From: Pseudomonas cichorii
GTDB taxonomy: Bacteria > Pseudomonadota > Gammaproteobacteria > Pseudomonadales > Pseudomonadaceae
Reading direction: 5' to 3'
DNA length: 64,000 nt
NCBI RefSeq assembly: GCF_003700275.1
Contig: NZ_RBRE01000014.1
Coordinates: 96,838 to 160,837, forward strand
Part shown: piece after piece, positions 35,812 through 44,833 of the stretch
How the letters are laid out: each line of letters starts with the position of its first letter
Position numbering within the stretch: position 1 is the first letter of the stretch
The notes under the pieces: generated by a model
Database searches by the model: none
Told to the model about the DNA's origin: nothing
The model's input: only the letters and a program-made list of their open reading frames with translations
Translations under genes and position numbers: made by a program

Positions 35812-37551
35812 TCAACTTGCAGTTTCGATGCGTGCCACTTTGCTTTTTGCTTCAAAGTAACGACCCGGCTGTTCGGCAATCTGCAGTTGGCCGGCACAAG
35901 GCGCCAGAATCGAAGTTTCCATCTTCATCGCTTCCATCACCGCTATGACTTGCCCGGCCTGCACGGATTCGCCGTCAGCCACGACCCAGGCGTGCAGGTT
36001 GCCTGCCACCGGGGTGAGAACCGCCTGCGGATCGGCTGCTTCGCTGGCCGTCACACTTTCAGTGCCGGGAGCCGCCGCGTTGAGGCTGACGCCGCGCAGC
36101 AGCGCTGCTGGCAGGCCCAGCTCATGGCGCTTGCCGTCGATCTCGACGAAGGTGCGCAAGACACCCGGATCAGCCGCAGCAGCACTACGCGGGGCGATGG
36201 TCACGTGTTCGGCGAAATCGGTTTCGATCCAGCGGGTATGCACGGCGAAGGTATCGGCGGCGGTGAAATCGTCATGGTCCATCACCGCACGGTGGAACGG
36301 CAGCACTGTGGCCACACCGTCCACATTGAACTCGGCCAGGGCGCGGCGCGCGCGGCGAATGGCTTGTTCGCGGGTCGCGCCAGTGACGATCAGCTTGGCG
36401 ATCATCGAATCGAAGTTCGGCGACACGCGCGAGCCTTCGACCACGCCGGTGTCCAGCCGGACACCCGGACCGGAAGGTGCCTGGAACCGCTCGATGAGGC
36501 CGGGCGTTGGCAGGAAGCCATTGCCGGCATCTTCGGCGTTGATGCGGAACTCAAAGCTGTGGCCGCGAGGCGTCGGTGTGCCCTCGAACGACAGCGGCAA
36601 GCCGTCGGCTACCCGCAATTGCTCGATGACCAGGTCGATGCCGCTGGTTTCTTCGGTGACCGGGTGCTCTACCTGCAAGCGGGTGTTGACCTCCAGGAAC
36701 GACAGGGTGCCATCGCCGCTCAGCAGGAATTCCACAGTGCCCGCACCGACATAGCCTGCTTCGGCGCAGATGTCGCGTGCCGAATCGTGAATGCGCTGGC
36801 GCAGGGCATCGTCCAGATAAGGCGCTGGAGCTTCTTCGATCAGTTTCTGGTTGCGCCGCTGCAGCGAACAGTCACGGGTCCCGACCACCACCACCCGACC
36901 ATGGCGATCAGCGATGATCTGCGCTTCGATATGCCGAGGGCGGTCAAGGAAGCGTTCGACGAAACATTCGCCACGGCCAAAGGCCGAGATCGCTTCACGC
37001 ACTGCCGACTCGTACAGCTCGGCGACTTCATCGAGTTTCCAGGCCACTTTCAGACCGCGGCCACCACCGCCGAAGGCTGCCTTGATGGCAATCGGCAAGC
37101 CATGCTGCTCGGCAAAGGCAATCACTTCGCTGGCATCGTTGACCGGGTCTTCGGTGCCGGCCACCAGTGGCGCGCCGACCTTCAGGGCAATGCGACGGGC
37201 CTGGACCTTGTCGCCCAGGGCATCGATGGTGCTCGGGTCCGGGCCGATCCAGGTCAGGCCGGCATCGATCACCGCCCGGGCGAAATCGGCTCGCTCCGAG
37301 AGAAACCCGTAACCTGGGTGAACGGCGTCGGCACCGGCACGGGCTGCCACGGCCAGCAGCTTTTCGATATTCAGGTAGCTATCGGCGGGCCGTTCGCCAT
37401 GCAGCGCATAGGCCTCGTCGGCCTGACGCACATGCAAGGCATCGATATCGGCATCGGCATACACCGCGACCGAGGCGATGCCATAGTCGCGGCAGGCACG
37501 GGCGATACGGACGGCAATTTCACCACGGTTGGCAATCAGAACCTTTTTCAT
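35812..37551 (-). CDS. Biotin carboxylase fused to biotin carboxyl carrier
   Basis: 579 residues. Biotin carboxylase: [51 protein letters not shown] (ATP loop), [38 protein letters not shown]-terminal BCCP domain holds [11 protein letters not shown], with biotinyl-Lys about 543. Start overlaps the end of the pxpBC-like gene (ATGA). Shorter than propionyl- or methylcrotonyl-CoA carboxylase alpha subunits, and the nearest carboxyltransferase-like partner is the urea-amidolyase-type PxpB/C fusion. A biotin-dependent version of oxoproline or related amide metabolism is suggested, as inference. Confidence 0.92.
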   Translation of the reverse strand: MKKVLIANRGEIAVRIARACRDYGIASVAVYADADIDALHVRQADEAYALHGERPADSYLNIEKLLAVAARAGADAVHPGYGFLSERADFARAVIDAGLTWIGPDPSTIDALGDKVQARRIALKVGAPLVAGTEDPVNDASEVIAFAEQHGLPIAIKAAFGGGGRGLKVAWKLDEVAELYESAVREAISAFGRGECFVERFLDRPRHIEAQIIADRHGRVVVVGTRDCSLQRRNQKLIEEAPAPYLDDALRQRIHDSARDICAEAGYVGAGTVEFLLSGDGTLSFLEVNTRLQVEHPVTEETSGIDLVIEQLRVADGLPLSFEGTPTPRGHSFEFRINAEDAGNGFLPTPGLIERFQAPSGPGVRLDTGVVEGSRVSPNFDSMIAKLIVTGATREQAIRRARRALAEFNVDGVATVLPFHRAVMDHDDFTAADTFAVHTRWIETDFAEHVTIAPRSAAAADPGVLRTFVEIDGKRHELGLPAALLRGVSLNAAAPGTESVTASEAADPQAVLTPVAGNLHAWVVADGESVQAGQVIAVMEAMKMETSILAPCAGQLQIAEQPGRYFEAKSKVARIETAS

Positions 37552-39152
37552 TGCTTGTTGGTCTCGTCTGAAAGGGCAGGCCGCACGGGCTCAAAGGCGC
37601 CCAGCGGTTTGAAGCGAATACGGGAATTGACCGGAATCTGACCGGCCAGGTCCAGGTGATAAGGTGCAACCACGCCGATCACCGGGTAGCCGCCGGTCAA
37701 CGGGTGATCGGCCAGAAACAGTACCGGCTGGCCGCTGGGCGGGACCTGGATAGAGCCGACGGTGGTGCCTTCGCTGGGCAACTCACCTGCAATTGCACGT
37801 TCCAGTGCCTGATCGCCCGCCAGGCGAATGCCGATACGGTTCGATTGCGGCGTGACCAGCCAGGTCTGCTCGGCCAGCAGCGCCTGAGCTTCTGGTGTAA
37901 ACCAGTCACTGCGCGGGCCCATGACTACATCCAGAGTGATGATCTGATCGGCGCGCGGCATATCGAACGCCGCTTGCTCATCGACTGATACTGCACGCCC
38001 GCCCTGTCTCGGCTGGAAGCCAAGACGGTCGCCGGCCGCCAATGGCGCAGGCCCGACCTGGGCCAGTGTGTCGGTGGACAGGCTGCCCAGCACCGGCGCA
38101 TGGGTGAAACCGCCACGGATCGCCAGATAATTGCGCAACCCGGCGCGTGGTGCATCGATGCTGACGCGGTCACCTTCCTGCAAGGCGAACGGCGTGTAGA
38201 GCGCCGGACGCAGCACCTGACCTTCAGTGCTGTGCACTTCGATTGCGGCGTCAGCGCCCGTAATGGCGATGACTGCATGACCACGACAAATGAACGTCAG
38301 GCCGCCCATGAGGATTTCCAGGCAGGCGCTCGCCGGATCGTTACCCACCGCACGGTTGGCGGCACGCAACGCGCCGCGGTCCATGGCGCCGGACGCCGAT
38401 ACGCCTTGTCCGGCGCGGCCAGGACGGCCGAGGTCCTGCAACAGGGTCTGCAGGCCGGGTGAAACAATCTCCAGAGTGTCCCCGGTGACAGGCGACGCCG
38501 GTTGGCGATCCGCTACGCTCACCGTGACATTACGGGCAGGCAATGGCCCTGCATCGCAAAAGCGCACGCGATAACCCGGTTGCAGCAAGGCCGGTTCGTC
38601 ACGCTGCAGATCCCACATTTTGGCTTCGGTCACGCCGATGATCTGCCAGCCGCCAGGGCTGGCTTGCGGATAGACGCCACTGAAACCGCCGGCCAATGCC
38701 ACGGCACCTGCCGGAATGCGGGTGCGCGGCGTACTGCGGCGCGGCACCACGAATTCGGCGCCGCCGCTGAGGTAAGCGAAGCCCGGTGCAAAACCACAGA
38801 AGGCCACGTTGTAATCGCTACCGGTATGGCGGCGGATCACTTCCTCGACACTGATGTCCAGCTCACGGGCGACATCGGCCAGGTCTTCGCCGTTGTAATG
38901 CACGGCGATCTCGACCAGCTTGCCGGCTTCGCGAACCGTGCCGTGTACGTTGCGCACGGCAATCCGCGCAGCCAGTGCCTCACGGCTGATGGCAGAGGGA
39001 CGAAAGTGCACGAGCACCGTGCGCGCGGCAGGAATGATTTCCTGCACGCCGACGATGGGTTCCTGCTGTAGCGAGTCGAACAGGGCAAGAGTCTCGTCCA
39101 GGTTCGCCAATTCAACCAGGAGCGCGTCCAGGCTGACCGGATAGAAACGCAT
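37548..39152 (-). CDS. Fused 5-oxoprolinase subunits B and C (KipI-KipA type)
   Basis: 534 residues joining two proteins that are usually separate. Residues about 1-225 are the PxpB/KipI domain ([40 protein letters not shown]). Residues about 235-534 are the PxpC/KipA domain ([72 protein letters not shown]). Both are related to the urea amidolyase carboxyltransferase region. With PxpA they form an ATP-dependent 5-oxoprolinase. Nine bases from the DUF1445 gene and overlapping the biotin carboxylase gene. Confidence 0.9.
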   Translation of the reverse strand: MRFYPVSLDALLVELANLDETLALFDSLQQEPIVGVQEIIPAARTVLVHFRPSAISREALAARIAVRNVHGTVREAGKLVEIAVHYNGEDLADVARELDISVEEVIRRHTGSDYNVAFCGFAPGFAYLSGGAEFVVPRRSTPRTRIPAGAVALAGGFSGVYPQASPGGWQIIGVTEAKMWDLQRDEPALLQPGYRVRFCDAGPLPARNVTVSVADRQPASPVTGDTLEIVSPGLQTLLQDLGRPGRAGQGVSASGAMDRGALRAANRAVGNDPASACLEILMGGLTFICRGHAVIAITGADAAIEVHSTEGQVLRPALYTPFALQEGDRVSIDAPRAGLRNYLAIRGGFTHAPVLGSLSTDTLAQVGPAPLAAGDRLGFQPRQGGRAVSVDEQAAFDMPRADQIITLDVVMGPRSDWFTPEAQALLAEQTWLVTPQSNRIGIRLAGDQALERAIAGELPSEGTTVGSIQVPPSGQPVLFLADHPLTGGYPVIGVVAPYHLDLAGQIPVNSRIRFKPLGAFEPVRPALSDETNKQ

Positions 39153-39161
39153 GATCCACTC

Positions 39162-39956
39162 CTATACGTGGTAGTAGCTGTCGGGAATGTCGGTAATGAA
39201 CATATGGCCCGGTGCATGGGAAATGGCAAACGGTACGCGAGAGGCCATGACCACCGACTGTGGAGTCACGCCACAGGCCCAGAACACCGGAATCTCACCG
39301 GGCTTGATGCTGACTGCATCGCCGAAGTCCGGACGCGCAATGTCCTTGATGCCGAGCAGTGCCGGTTCGCCGACATGCACCGGTGCACCATGTACGCCGG
39401 GATAGCGCGCGGTAATCTTCGCGGCATCGGCGACCCGGTCGGCAGCGATGGGGCGCATCGACACCACCATTTCGCCTTGCAGACGCCCGGCAGGACGACA
39501 GACACGATTGGTGCGATACATCGGCACGTTGCAGCCTTCGCTGATGTGGCGTACATCGATGCCAGCATTCAGCAGGTCGCTTTCAAAGCTGAAGCTGCAG
39601 CCGATCAGGAAACTGACCAGATCGGTGTGTTCTGCCCAGAGGTCAGTGACATCGGTCACTTCCTCGGCCAGCTTGCCGTCACGCCAGACCCGATACAGCG
39701 GTAAGTCGGTGCGCAGGTCGGCCTGCTCGGCGAGGAACGTGCTGTGGCTGCCTGGCTCGGTAACATCGAGCACCGGACAGGCCTGTGGATTGCGTTGGGC
39801 GAACAACAGAAAATCGTAGGCCCATTCCCGGGGCAGGGAAATCATGTTGGCCTGGGTCAGTCCGGGCGCCAGGCCTGCTGTCGGAGCAACAGCGCCAGCA
39901 CGATAACGGGCGCGGGCGGCAACGGCAGCCTCGCGGGCTTGCTGGAGTGCGTTCAT
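39162..39956 (-). CDS. DUF1445 putative hydro-lyase (YcsI family)
   Basis: 264 residues. Family motifs: [90 protein letters not shown], and the end [17 protein letters not shown]. Related to mammalian D-glutamate cyclase, which turns D-glutamate into 5-oxo-D-proline. Its presence beside pxpA and pxpBC is the usual genomic context (B. subtilis ycsI-kipI-kipA). The bacterial reaction is inferred, not proven. Confidence 0.88.
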   Translation of the reverse strand: MNALQQAREAAVAARARYRAGAVAPTAGLAPGLTQANMISLPREWAYDFLLFAQRNPQACPVLDVTEPGSHSTFLAEQADLRTDLPLYRVWRDGKLAEEVTDVTDLWAEHTDLVSFLIGCSFSFESDLLNAGIDVRHISEGCNVPMYRTNRVCRPAGRLQGEMVVSMRPIAADRVADAAKITARYPGVHGAPVHVGEPALLGIKDIARPDFGDAVSIKPGEIPVFWACGVTPQSVVMASRVPFAISHAPGHMFITDIPDSYYHV

Positions 39957-39964
39957 GGTCAGCC

Positions 39965-40723
39965 TCAGGCGAATGAGCGGATAGTGACGCCTGCATCGAG
40001 CAGGCAGGCTTTGAGGTTACGGGCGATGGCGACCGCGTCGTGGTTGTCGCCATGCACACAGATCGAATCGGCCTCCAGCCTGATCAGACTGCCGTCCTCG
40101 GCCTCGATGACGCCATCGCGTACCAGGCGCAGCATGCGCTCGGCGATCAGTTGCGGATCGTGCAACACCGCCCCCGGACGCGAACGCGACACCAATGTGC
40201 CCGCGGCGGTATAGGCGCGGTCGGCGAAGGCTTCGGCGACACAGGACAGGCCCGCCTCACGGGCCCAGTCGATCAATGGCGAATTGGCCAGGCATACCAG
40301 TTTCAACTGAGGATCGATGCGCAGCAGCGCCTGGATAACTGCCGCGGCCTGGCGTGGGTCGCCGGCAATGGTGTTGTACAGCGCGCCATGGGGTTTGACG
40401 TAACTCACCCGGGTCCCGACGCTGCGCGCCAGCCCTTGCAAGGCACCGATCTGGTAGATCACATCGGCAGTCAGTTGCTCGGAAGGCACGTCCATGTTTC
40501 TCCGCCCGAACCCGACCAGGTCCGGGTAGGCCACATGAGCGCCGATGGCCACGCCACGGGCTGCCGCAGCTTCCAGGGTGCGCAGGATTCCGGCCGGGTC
40601 ACCGGCGTGAAAGCCGCAGGCGACGTTGGCGCTGCTGACGATTTCGAGAACCGCCGCGTCGTCACCCATGCTCCATGCTCCGAAGCTCTCGCCCAGGTCG
40701 CTGTTCAGGTCAATGCTACGCAT
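39965..40723 (-). CDS. pxpA: 5-oxoprolinase subunit A (LamB/YcsF family)
   Basis: 252 residues. Begins with the invariant [20 protein letters not shown] and continues with [74 protein letters not shown] and [17 protein letters not shown], the complete YcsF signature with metal-binding His and Asp. First intracellular enzyme gene of the cluster after the transporter gene (19-base gap). Confidence 0.95.
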   Translation of the reverse strand: MRSIDLNSDLGESFGAWSMGDDAAVLEIVSSANVACGFHAGDPAGILRTLEAAAARGVAIGAHVAYPDLVGFGRRNMDVPSEQLTADVIYQIGALQGLARSVGTRVSYVKPHGALYNTIAGDPRQAAAVIQALLRIDPQLKLVCLANSPLIDWAREAGLSCVAEAFADRAYTAAGTLVSRSRPGAVLHDPQLIAERMLRLVRDGVIEAEDGSLIRLEADSICVHGDNHDAVAIARNLKACLLDAGVTIRSFA

Positions 40724-40742
40724 CTATAGAGTCTCCGTTGAA

Positions 40743-41975
40743 TCAGGCTGCGGTAATGAAGGCAAAGATGGCACCGGCCGACTTGTAGGCCATGAACCAC
40801 GACAGCAAGCAGGTCAGCACGCCCAGCACCAACAACCAGCGTGGGTAGTGATAGCCCTCCATCAGATCGGAACGGCGCCAGCCAACGTACATGAAAATGC
40901 TCAGGCCGAGCGGCAGAATCAGGCCGTTGAAGCCGCCGGCGAAGATCAGCAACGCCGCAGGTGGTTTGCCTATCACCATATACACCGTCAGGGTTATGAC
41001 AATAAAACCGACCGTGGCCAGGTTACGTACACGCTCGGTAATCTTTTTCGAGAACACGGTCGTGAAGGACATGGTCGTGTAAGACGCACCGATTACACTG
41101 CTGATACCGGCAGCCCACAGCACCAGGCCGAACATCATCATGCCGATATCGCCGGCAGCGGCATGGAAGGCCTGGGCAGCAGGGTTTGCGCCTTTGCCGG
41201 ACACGTCGATGACGACGCCGCTGGCGACCACTCCGAGGATCGCCAGAAACAGAACATAGCGAGCAATGCCGGTGACCAGAATGCCTGTCAGCGCAGCCTT
41301 GGATACCGCCTCGATATTTTCCACTCCGACGGTGCCGCGATCGAGCAGGCGATGAGCACCTGCATAAGTGATGTAGCCCCCGACGGTGCCGCCGACGATG
41401 GTGGTGATGGAAGCAAAGTCGATCAAATCGGGCAATACCGTTTGCCGCAATGCTTCACCCAGTGGCGGATGGGTCGCGAAGGCCGCGAACAGGATCAGTC
41501 CGACTTTCAGAAGACCCAGCACAATCATGATGCGGTCCATGGCAACGCCCGCGCGATGGGACGAGAAGATCCCGATGGCGAGCAGCGCGCTTAACAGTCC
41601 TCCCCATTTGGGATCAAGGCCGGTCAAGGCATTCAATCCCAGTCCCGCACCGGCAATGTTACCCAGCATGAAAACCAGACCGCCGCAAATGACCAATACC
41701 GACAGCAGGTAACCGCTGCCCGGAATTGCAGCGTTAGCCAGATCTGCCGCACGCATCCTGGTCAGGGTGACGATACGCCAGACATTCAGTTGAACGACAA
41801 AGTCGATCAGGATCGAGGCCAGGATGCCAAAGGCAAACGCGGCACCCAGTGTCGCGGTGAAGGTGGCGGTCTGGGTCAGGAAACCCGGGCCGATGGCGGA
41901 GGTCGCCATCATGAAGATCGCGGCGATCAGAGAGGAGCGGCGCGCCTTGGTGAAGTCATGAGCGGTCTGTGTCAC
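40743..41975 (-). CDS. NRAMP-like transporter lacking the canonical metal motif
   Basis: 410 residues from a GTG with AGGA 10 bases upstream; a TTG 51 bases earlier lacks one. About eleven membrane segments in the LeuT-type NRAMP order. In TM1, where metal transporters have DPGN, this protein has SAIGPGFLTQTATF: the Asp and Asn are replaced. TM6 (LVLWAAGISSVIGASYTTMS) also lacks the MPH element. Annotation as a divalent metal transporter would therefore be doubtful. It sits first in the 5-oxoprolinase cluster, like YcsG in B. subtilis, so oxoproline or a related organic substrate is a better guess (inference). Confidence 0.85.
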   Translation of the reverse strand: MTQTAHDFTKARRSSLIAAIFMMATSAIGPGFLTQTATFTATLGAAFAFGILASILIDFVVQLNVWRIVTLTRMRAADLANAAIPGSGYLLSVLVICGGLVFMLGNIAGAGLGLNALTGLDPKWGGLLSALLAIGIFSSHRAGVAMDRIMIVLGLLKVGLILFAAFATHPPLGEALRQTVLPDLIDFASITTIVGGTVGGYITYAGAHRLLDRGTVGVENIEAVSKAALTGILVTGIARYVLFLAILGVVASGVVIDVSGKGANPAAQAFHAAAGDIGMMMFGLVLWAAGISSVIGASYTTMSFTTVFSKKITERVRNLATVGFIVITLTVYMVIGKPPAALLIFAGGFNGLILPLGLSIFMYVGWRRSDLMEGYHYPRWLLVLGVLTCLLSWFMAYKSAGAIFAFITAA

Positions 41976-42068
41976 GGCATCAATCCTACGGTTAGAGGTT
42001 CCTTGCTTGAGCAATGAGCGTGCCAAGGATCATTCAGTACCGCTGCAATGTAGATATATCAAGTCTGC

Positions 42069-42081
42069 ATTGTTGAACAAT
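42069..42081. promoter_or_regulatory. Candidate GntR operator
   Basis: ATTGTT-G-AACAAT, a perfect 13-bp palindrome between the divergent transporter and GntR genes. FadR/FCD-type regulators often bind short dyads of this kind. Confidence 0.6.
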
Positions 42082-42227
42082 CATATCGTCTTGAGTGAGT
42101 CATTTGCACCAGATTGTTACTCTTTCACTCATGGACGCTACTTAATGAAGCACACGGCATGCTTGTGCCTTGCCACGCACTAAGCTCTCAGGGAACATCT
42201 GCCGGTTTTTATCATTCTGGATTGCTC

Positions 42228-42893
42228 ATGAACGACGCTTCTCCCTCCCTTCCTCGTACCCTGGGAGAAACCATCACCCAGGAAATCCGCAGAATGCTGG
42301 TCGAAGGCGAACTGGTGCCTGGCCAACGGCTGTCCGAAGCCGCATTGGCCGAGAGCCTGCAGATTTCCCGTAACACCTTGAGAGAAGCGTTCAGGGTCCT
42401 GACCCGCGAAGGATTGCTCAAGCACGAACCCAACCGCGGAGTGACCGTCGCCGAGCCGGATATGGCGTCGATCATCGACATTTACCGGGTGCGTCGCTTC
42501 ATTGAATGCAAGGCCATTGCCCAGGCTTTCCCGCTGCATCCCGGGGCGCTGAAGATGCGCGAAGCGGTCGAGGCCGGCATGCGCGCCCGTGAAGCCAGGG
42601 ATTGGGTGGCGGTGGGTACTGCCAACATGATGTTCCACAAGGCAATCGTCGAACTGGCCGACAGCCCGCGGCTGGTGGTGTTCTACGGGCAGATATCGGC
42701 CGAACTGCGCCTGGCCTTCGGCGTGCTCGACGACCCCGAATTCCTGCACCTGCCGTACCTGGACATGAACGCCGCGATCCTGCGTTGCGTCGAAGAGGGG
42801 CGGGTAGACGAAGCGACCGTCATGCTCGAAACCTACCTGGTGCAATCCGAGCGGACCGTGCTGGCAGCGTATGAGCGCAGCATGAAGCGCTAG
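42228..42893 (+). CDS. GntR-family regulator (FCD type)
   Basis: 221 residues from an internal ATG beginning MNDASPSLPRTLGETI; a longer frame to 42114 has no ribosome site, and this one also has only a weak one. Winged helix: QRLSEAALAESLQISRNTLRE, 20 residues of which show the usual GntR recognition helix, then GLLKHEPNRGVTVAEP. The FCD domain follows with DIYRVRRFIECKAIA, ANMMFHKAIVELADSPRL and LDMNAAILRCVEEGR, which holds possible metal or ligand residues. Divergent from the 5-oxoprolinase cluster, which it probably controls (inference). Confidence 0.88.
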   Translation: MNDASPSLPRTLGETITQEIRRMLVEGELVPGQRLSEAALAESLQISRNTLREAFRVLTREGLLKHEPNRGVTVAEPDMASIIDIYRVRRFIECKAIAQAFPLHPGALKMREAVEAGMRAREARDWVAVGTANMMFHKAIVELADSPRLVVFYGQISAELRLAFGVLDDPEFLHLPYLDMNAAILRCVEEGRVDEATVMLETYLVQSERTVLAAYERSMKR

Positions 42894-42931
42894 CTATCCT
42901 GGCCGCATGGCGGCGATAAACATGCGGTACT

Positions 42932-42972
42932 AGGAGCGAATTCATTCGCGAAGAGGCCAGTGAATTCGCAGG
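42932..42972. repeat. REP-like element
   Basis: AGGAGCGAATTCATTCGCGA core followed by an inverted partial copy AGTGAATTCGCAGG. Downstream of the GntR gene and of the convergent glpM gene. Confidence 0.7.
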
Positions 42973-43023
42973 AAATGCAGTATCTGAAATCAAGTCTTCG
43001 CGGATCAATCCGCGCCTGCGGCG

Positions 43024-43362
43024 TCAGCCGTGAAAACGCACCCAGACGGTCACCAGCAAACTGGCCGCAACCAGCCAGGCCAGTGCTGCCAGCGCCAGGG
43101 ACACTTCCAGCCGCCAGCGGTCCACCAGCAGATACAAGGCCGCCAGGTAAACGAAGTAGGGAATGATCGACCACATGCCAAACAGGATGGTGGTCTTCAG
43201 GTCATCGAGCGAGCGACCCTTGCCGACGATGTAATGCGCAATCAATGCAAAGGTCGGAAACAGCGGCACCAGCCCTGCGATGTAGTAATTGCGTGTCTTG
43301 GCCAGCGCGGCCAGGATGACGACAACCGCTGCGCCCAACAGGGCCTTGAGTAGCAGATCCAC
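43024..43362 (-). CDS. glpM: GlpM-family membrane protein
   Basis: 112 residues, four membrane segments: LLKALLGAAVVVILAALA, NYYIAGLVPLFPTFALIAHY, IIPYFVYLAALYLLVD, LAALAWLVAASLLVTVW. It matches the small GlpM protein first described in P. aeruginosa glycerol and alginate work; molecular function is not known. It starts 19 bases after the aauR stop codon on the same strand, so it may be transcribed with that gene. glpD lies 19 kb away, so it is not in a glp operon here. Confidence 0.88.
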   Translation of the reverse strand: MDLLLKALLGAAVVVILAALAKTRNYYIAGLVPLFPTFALIAHYIVGKGRSLDDLKTTILFGMWSIIPYFVYLAALYLLVDRWRLEVSLALAALAWLVAASLLVTVWVRFHG

Positions 43363-43381
43363 TATTTCTTCCTGTGCAATG

Positions 43382-44722
43382 TCAGGCCTGCAGCCCGTAT
43401 TTCTTGACCTTGTCGAACAACGTGGTCTTGGCCATGCTCAGCTCCTGGCTGGCCTGGCTGAGATTCCCGCCGCTACGTTGCAAGGCTTCGCGCAGCAGGC
43501 TGCGCTCAAAGGCTTCCACCGCTTCGGCAAAGCCCAGACTCTGGCTTTCGGCACTGTCGGACTTCTTGAAGACCGGCAGCCCCAGCGCATAGCGTTCGGC
43601 CACGTTGCGCAGTTCACGCACGTTACCCGGCCAGTCGTGGCTCATCAAGGCCGATGCCGTTTGCCGGTCCAGTTGCGGCGGTTCACGGTCGAAGCGCAAC
43701 GAGGACAACTGCAGGAAATGCTCGAACAACTGCAGAATGTCTTCGCGCCGCTCGCGCAGTGGCGGCAATTCCAGAGTCACCACATTGAGGCGGTAATACA
43801 GGTCGCTGCGGAACTGGTTGGCCTTGCTCAGTTCATTGAGGTCGGACTTGGTCGCCGCGATGACCCGGCAATCCACCTCGACGTTCTGGTTCGAGCCCAG
43901 GCGTTCCAGAGTGCGCTCCTGCAAGACACGCAACAGCTTGATCTGCAGGTTGATCGGCATGCTCTCCACTTCATCGAGAAACAGCGTGCCGTTGTGCGCA
44001 TGTTCGATCTTGCCGATCCGGCGCTTGCCTGCGCCGGTGAAGGCATTGGCTTCGTGGCCGAAGATTTCCGACTCGAACAGGCTTTCCGCCAGCCCGCCGC
44101 AGTTCAGGGCGACGAACTGATTCTTGGTGCGTCGGCTGAAATCATGCAGGCAGCGAGCGACCAGCTCCTTGCCGGTGCCGGTTTCGCCCTCGATCAACAC
44201 ATTGGCCGAGGTATCGGCAATGTTGGCGATCAGCGCCCGCAGATTCTGCATGGCCGGTGAGCGGCCGATGATCTGGCCTTCCAGCGAATTGCGCTCGGCC
44301 AGTTGCTTGCGCAGCGCCCAGACTTCCCGGGCCAGCCCGCGTTGCTCCAGAGCGCGACGCGCGACATCCACCAGCCGTTCCGGCGAGAAGGGTTTTTCCA
44401 TGAAGTCATAGGCGCCGTCACGCATGGCATTGACCGCCATGGAGATATCGCCGTGCCCGGTAATCAGCACTACCGGCAGGCTGCCGTCGCGGGCCTTGAG
44501 ACGGCTCAGCAGTTCCAGCCCGTCGATGCCCGGCAGGCGAATGTCACTGATGACGATTCCGGCAAAGTTGTCGCCGATGCGCGCCAGGGCTTCTTCGGCG
44601 CTGGATACGCCTTCGCTGGCAATGTCTTCCAGCGCCAGGGCCTGTTGGCAGCCGAGCAACACATGCGGGTCGTCTTCGACGATGAGTACAGTCAGATCAG
44701 TGGTCATTTTGGAATTACTCAT
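43382..44722 (-). CDS. aauR: Sigma-54-dependent response regulator of acidic amino acid use
   Basis: 446 residues of the DctD/NtrC class. Receiver: TVLIVEDDPHVLLGCQQAL with phospho-Asp60 in SDIRLPGIDG, and Lys in MEKPFSPERL. The AAA+ domain has GETGTGKE (Walker A) and GTLFLDEVESMP (Walker B). The sigma-54 contact loop reads NAFTGA instead of the usual GAFTGA. The Fis-type helix-turn-helix is SQASQELSMAKTTLFDKVKK. Next to aauS and the aat transporter, whose first gene has a sigma-54 promoter. An internal ATG at 44707 is an alternative start. Confidence 0.92.
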   Translation of the reverse strand: MSNSKMTTDLTVLIVEDDPHVLLGCQQALALEDIASEGVSSAEEALARIGDNFAGIVISDIRLPGIDGLELLSRLKARDGSLPVVLITGHGDISMAVNAMRDGAYDFMEKPFSPERLVDVARRALEQRGLAREVWALRKQLAERNSLEGQIIGRSPAMQNLRALIANIADTSANVLIEGETGTGKELVARCLHDFSRRTKNQFVALNCGGLAESLFESEIFGHEANAFTGAGKRRIGKIEHAHNGTLFLDEVESMPINLQIKLLRVLQERTLERLGSNQNVEVDCRVIAATKSDLNELSKANQFRSDLYYRLNVVTLELPPLRERREDILQLFEHFLQLSSLRFDREPPQLDRQTASALMSHDWPGNVRELRNVAERYALGLPVFKKSDSAESQSLGFAEAVEAFERSLLREALQRSGGNLSQASQELSMAKTTLFDKVKKYGLQA

Positions 44723-44776
44723 GGTGATCGCTCAGGTCCTTTGAGGTCGACTGATTCTCTTCACGCCCACAACCCT

Positions 44777-44803
44777 GTGGGAGCGAATTCATTCGCGAAC
44801 GGT
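44777..44803. repeat. REP-like element between aauS and aauR
   Basis: GTGGGAGCGAATTCATTCGC plus GAACGG, a single REP core copy in the 111-base gap between the kinase and regulator genes. Confidence 0.75.
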
Positions 44804-44833
44804 ATTTGAAGTGCGAAAGACACAGGGAAACCC

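Noticed and set aside
35887..37641. 584-codon ORF on the + strand
   Set aside because: Antisense shadow of the biotin carboxylase gene, with unlike-protein composition.
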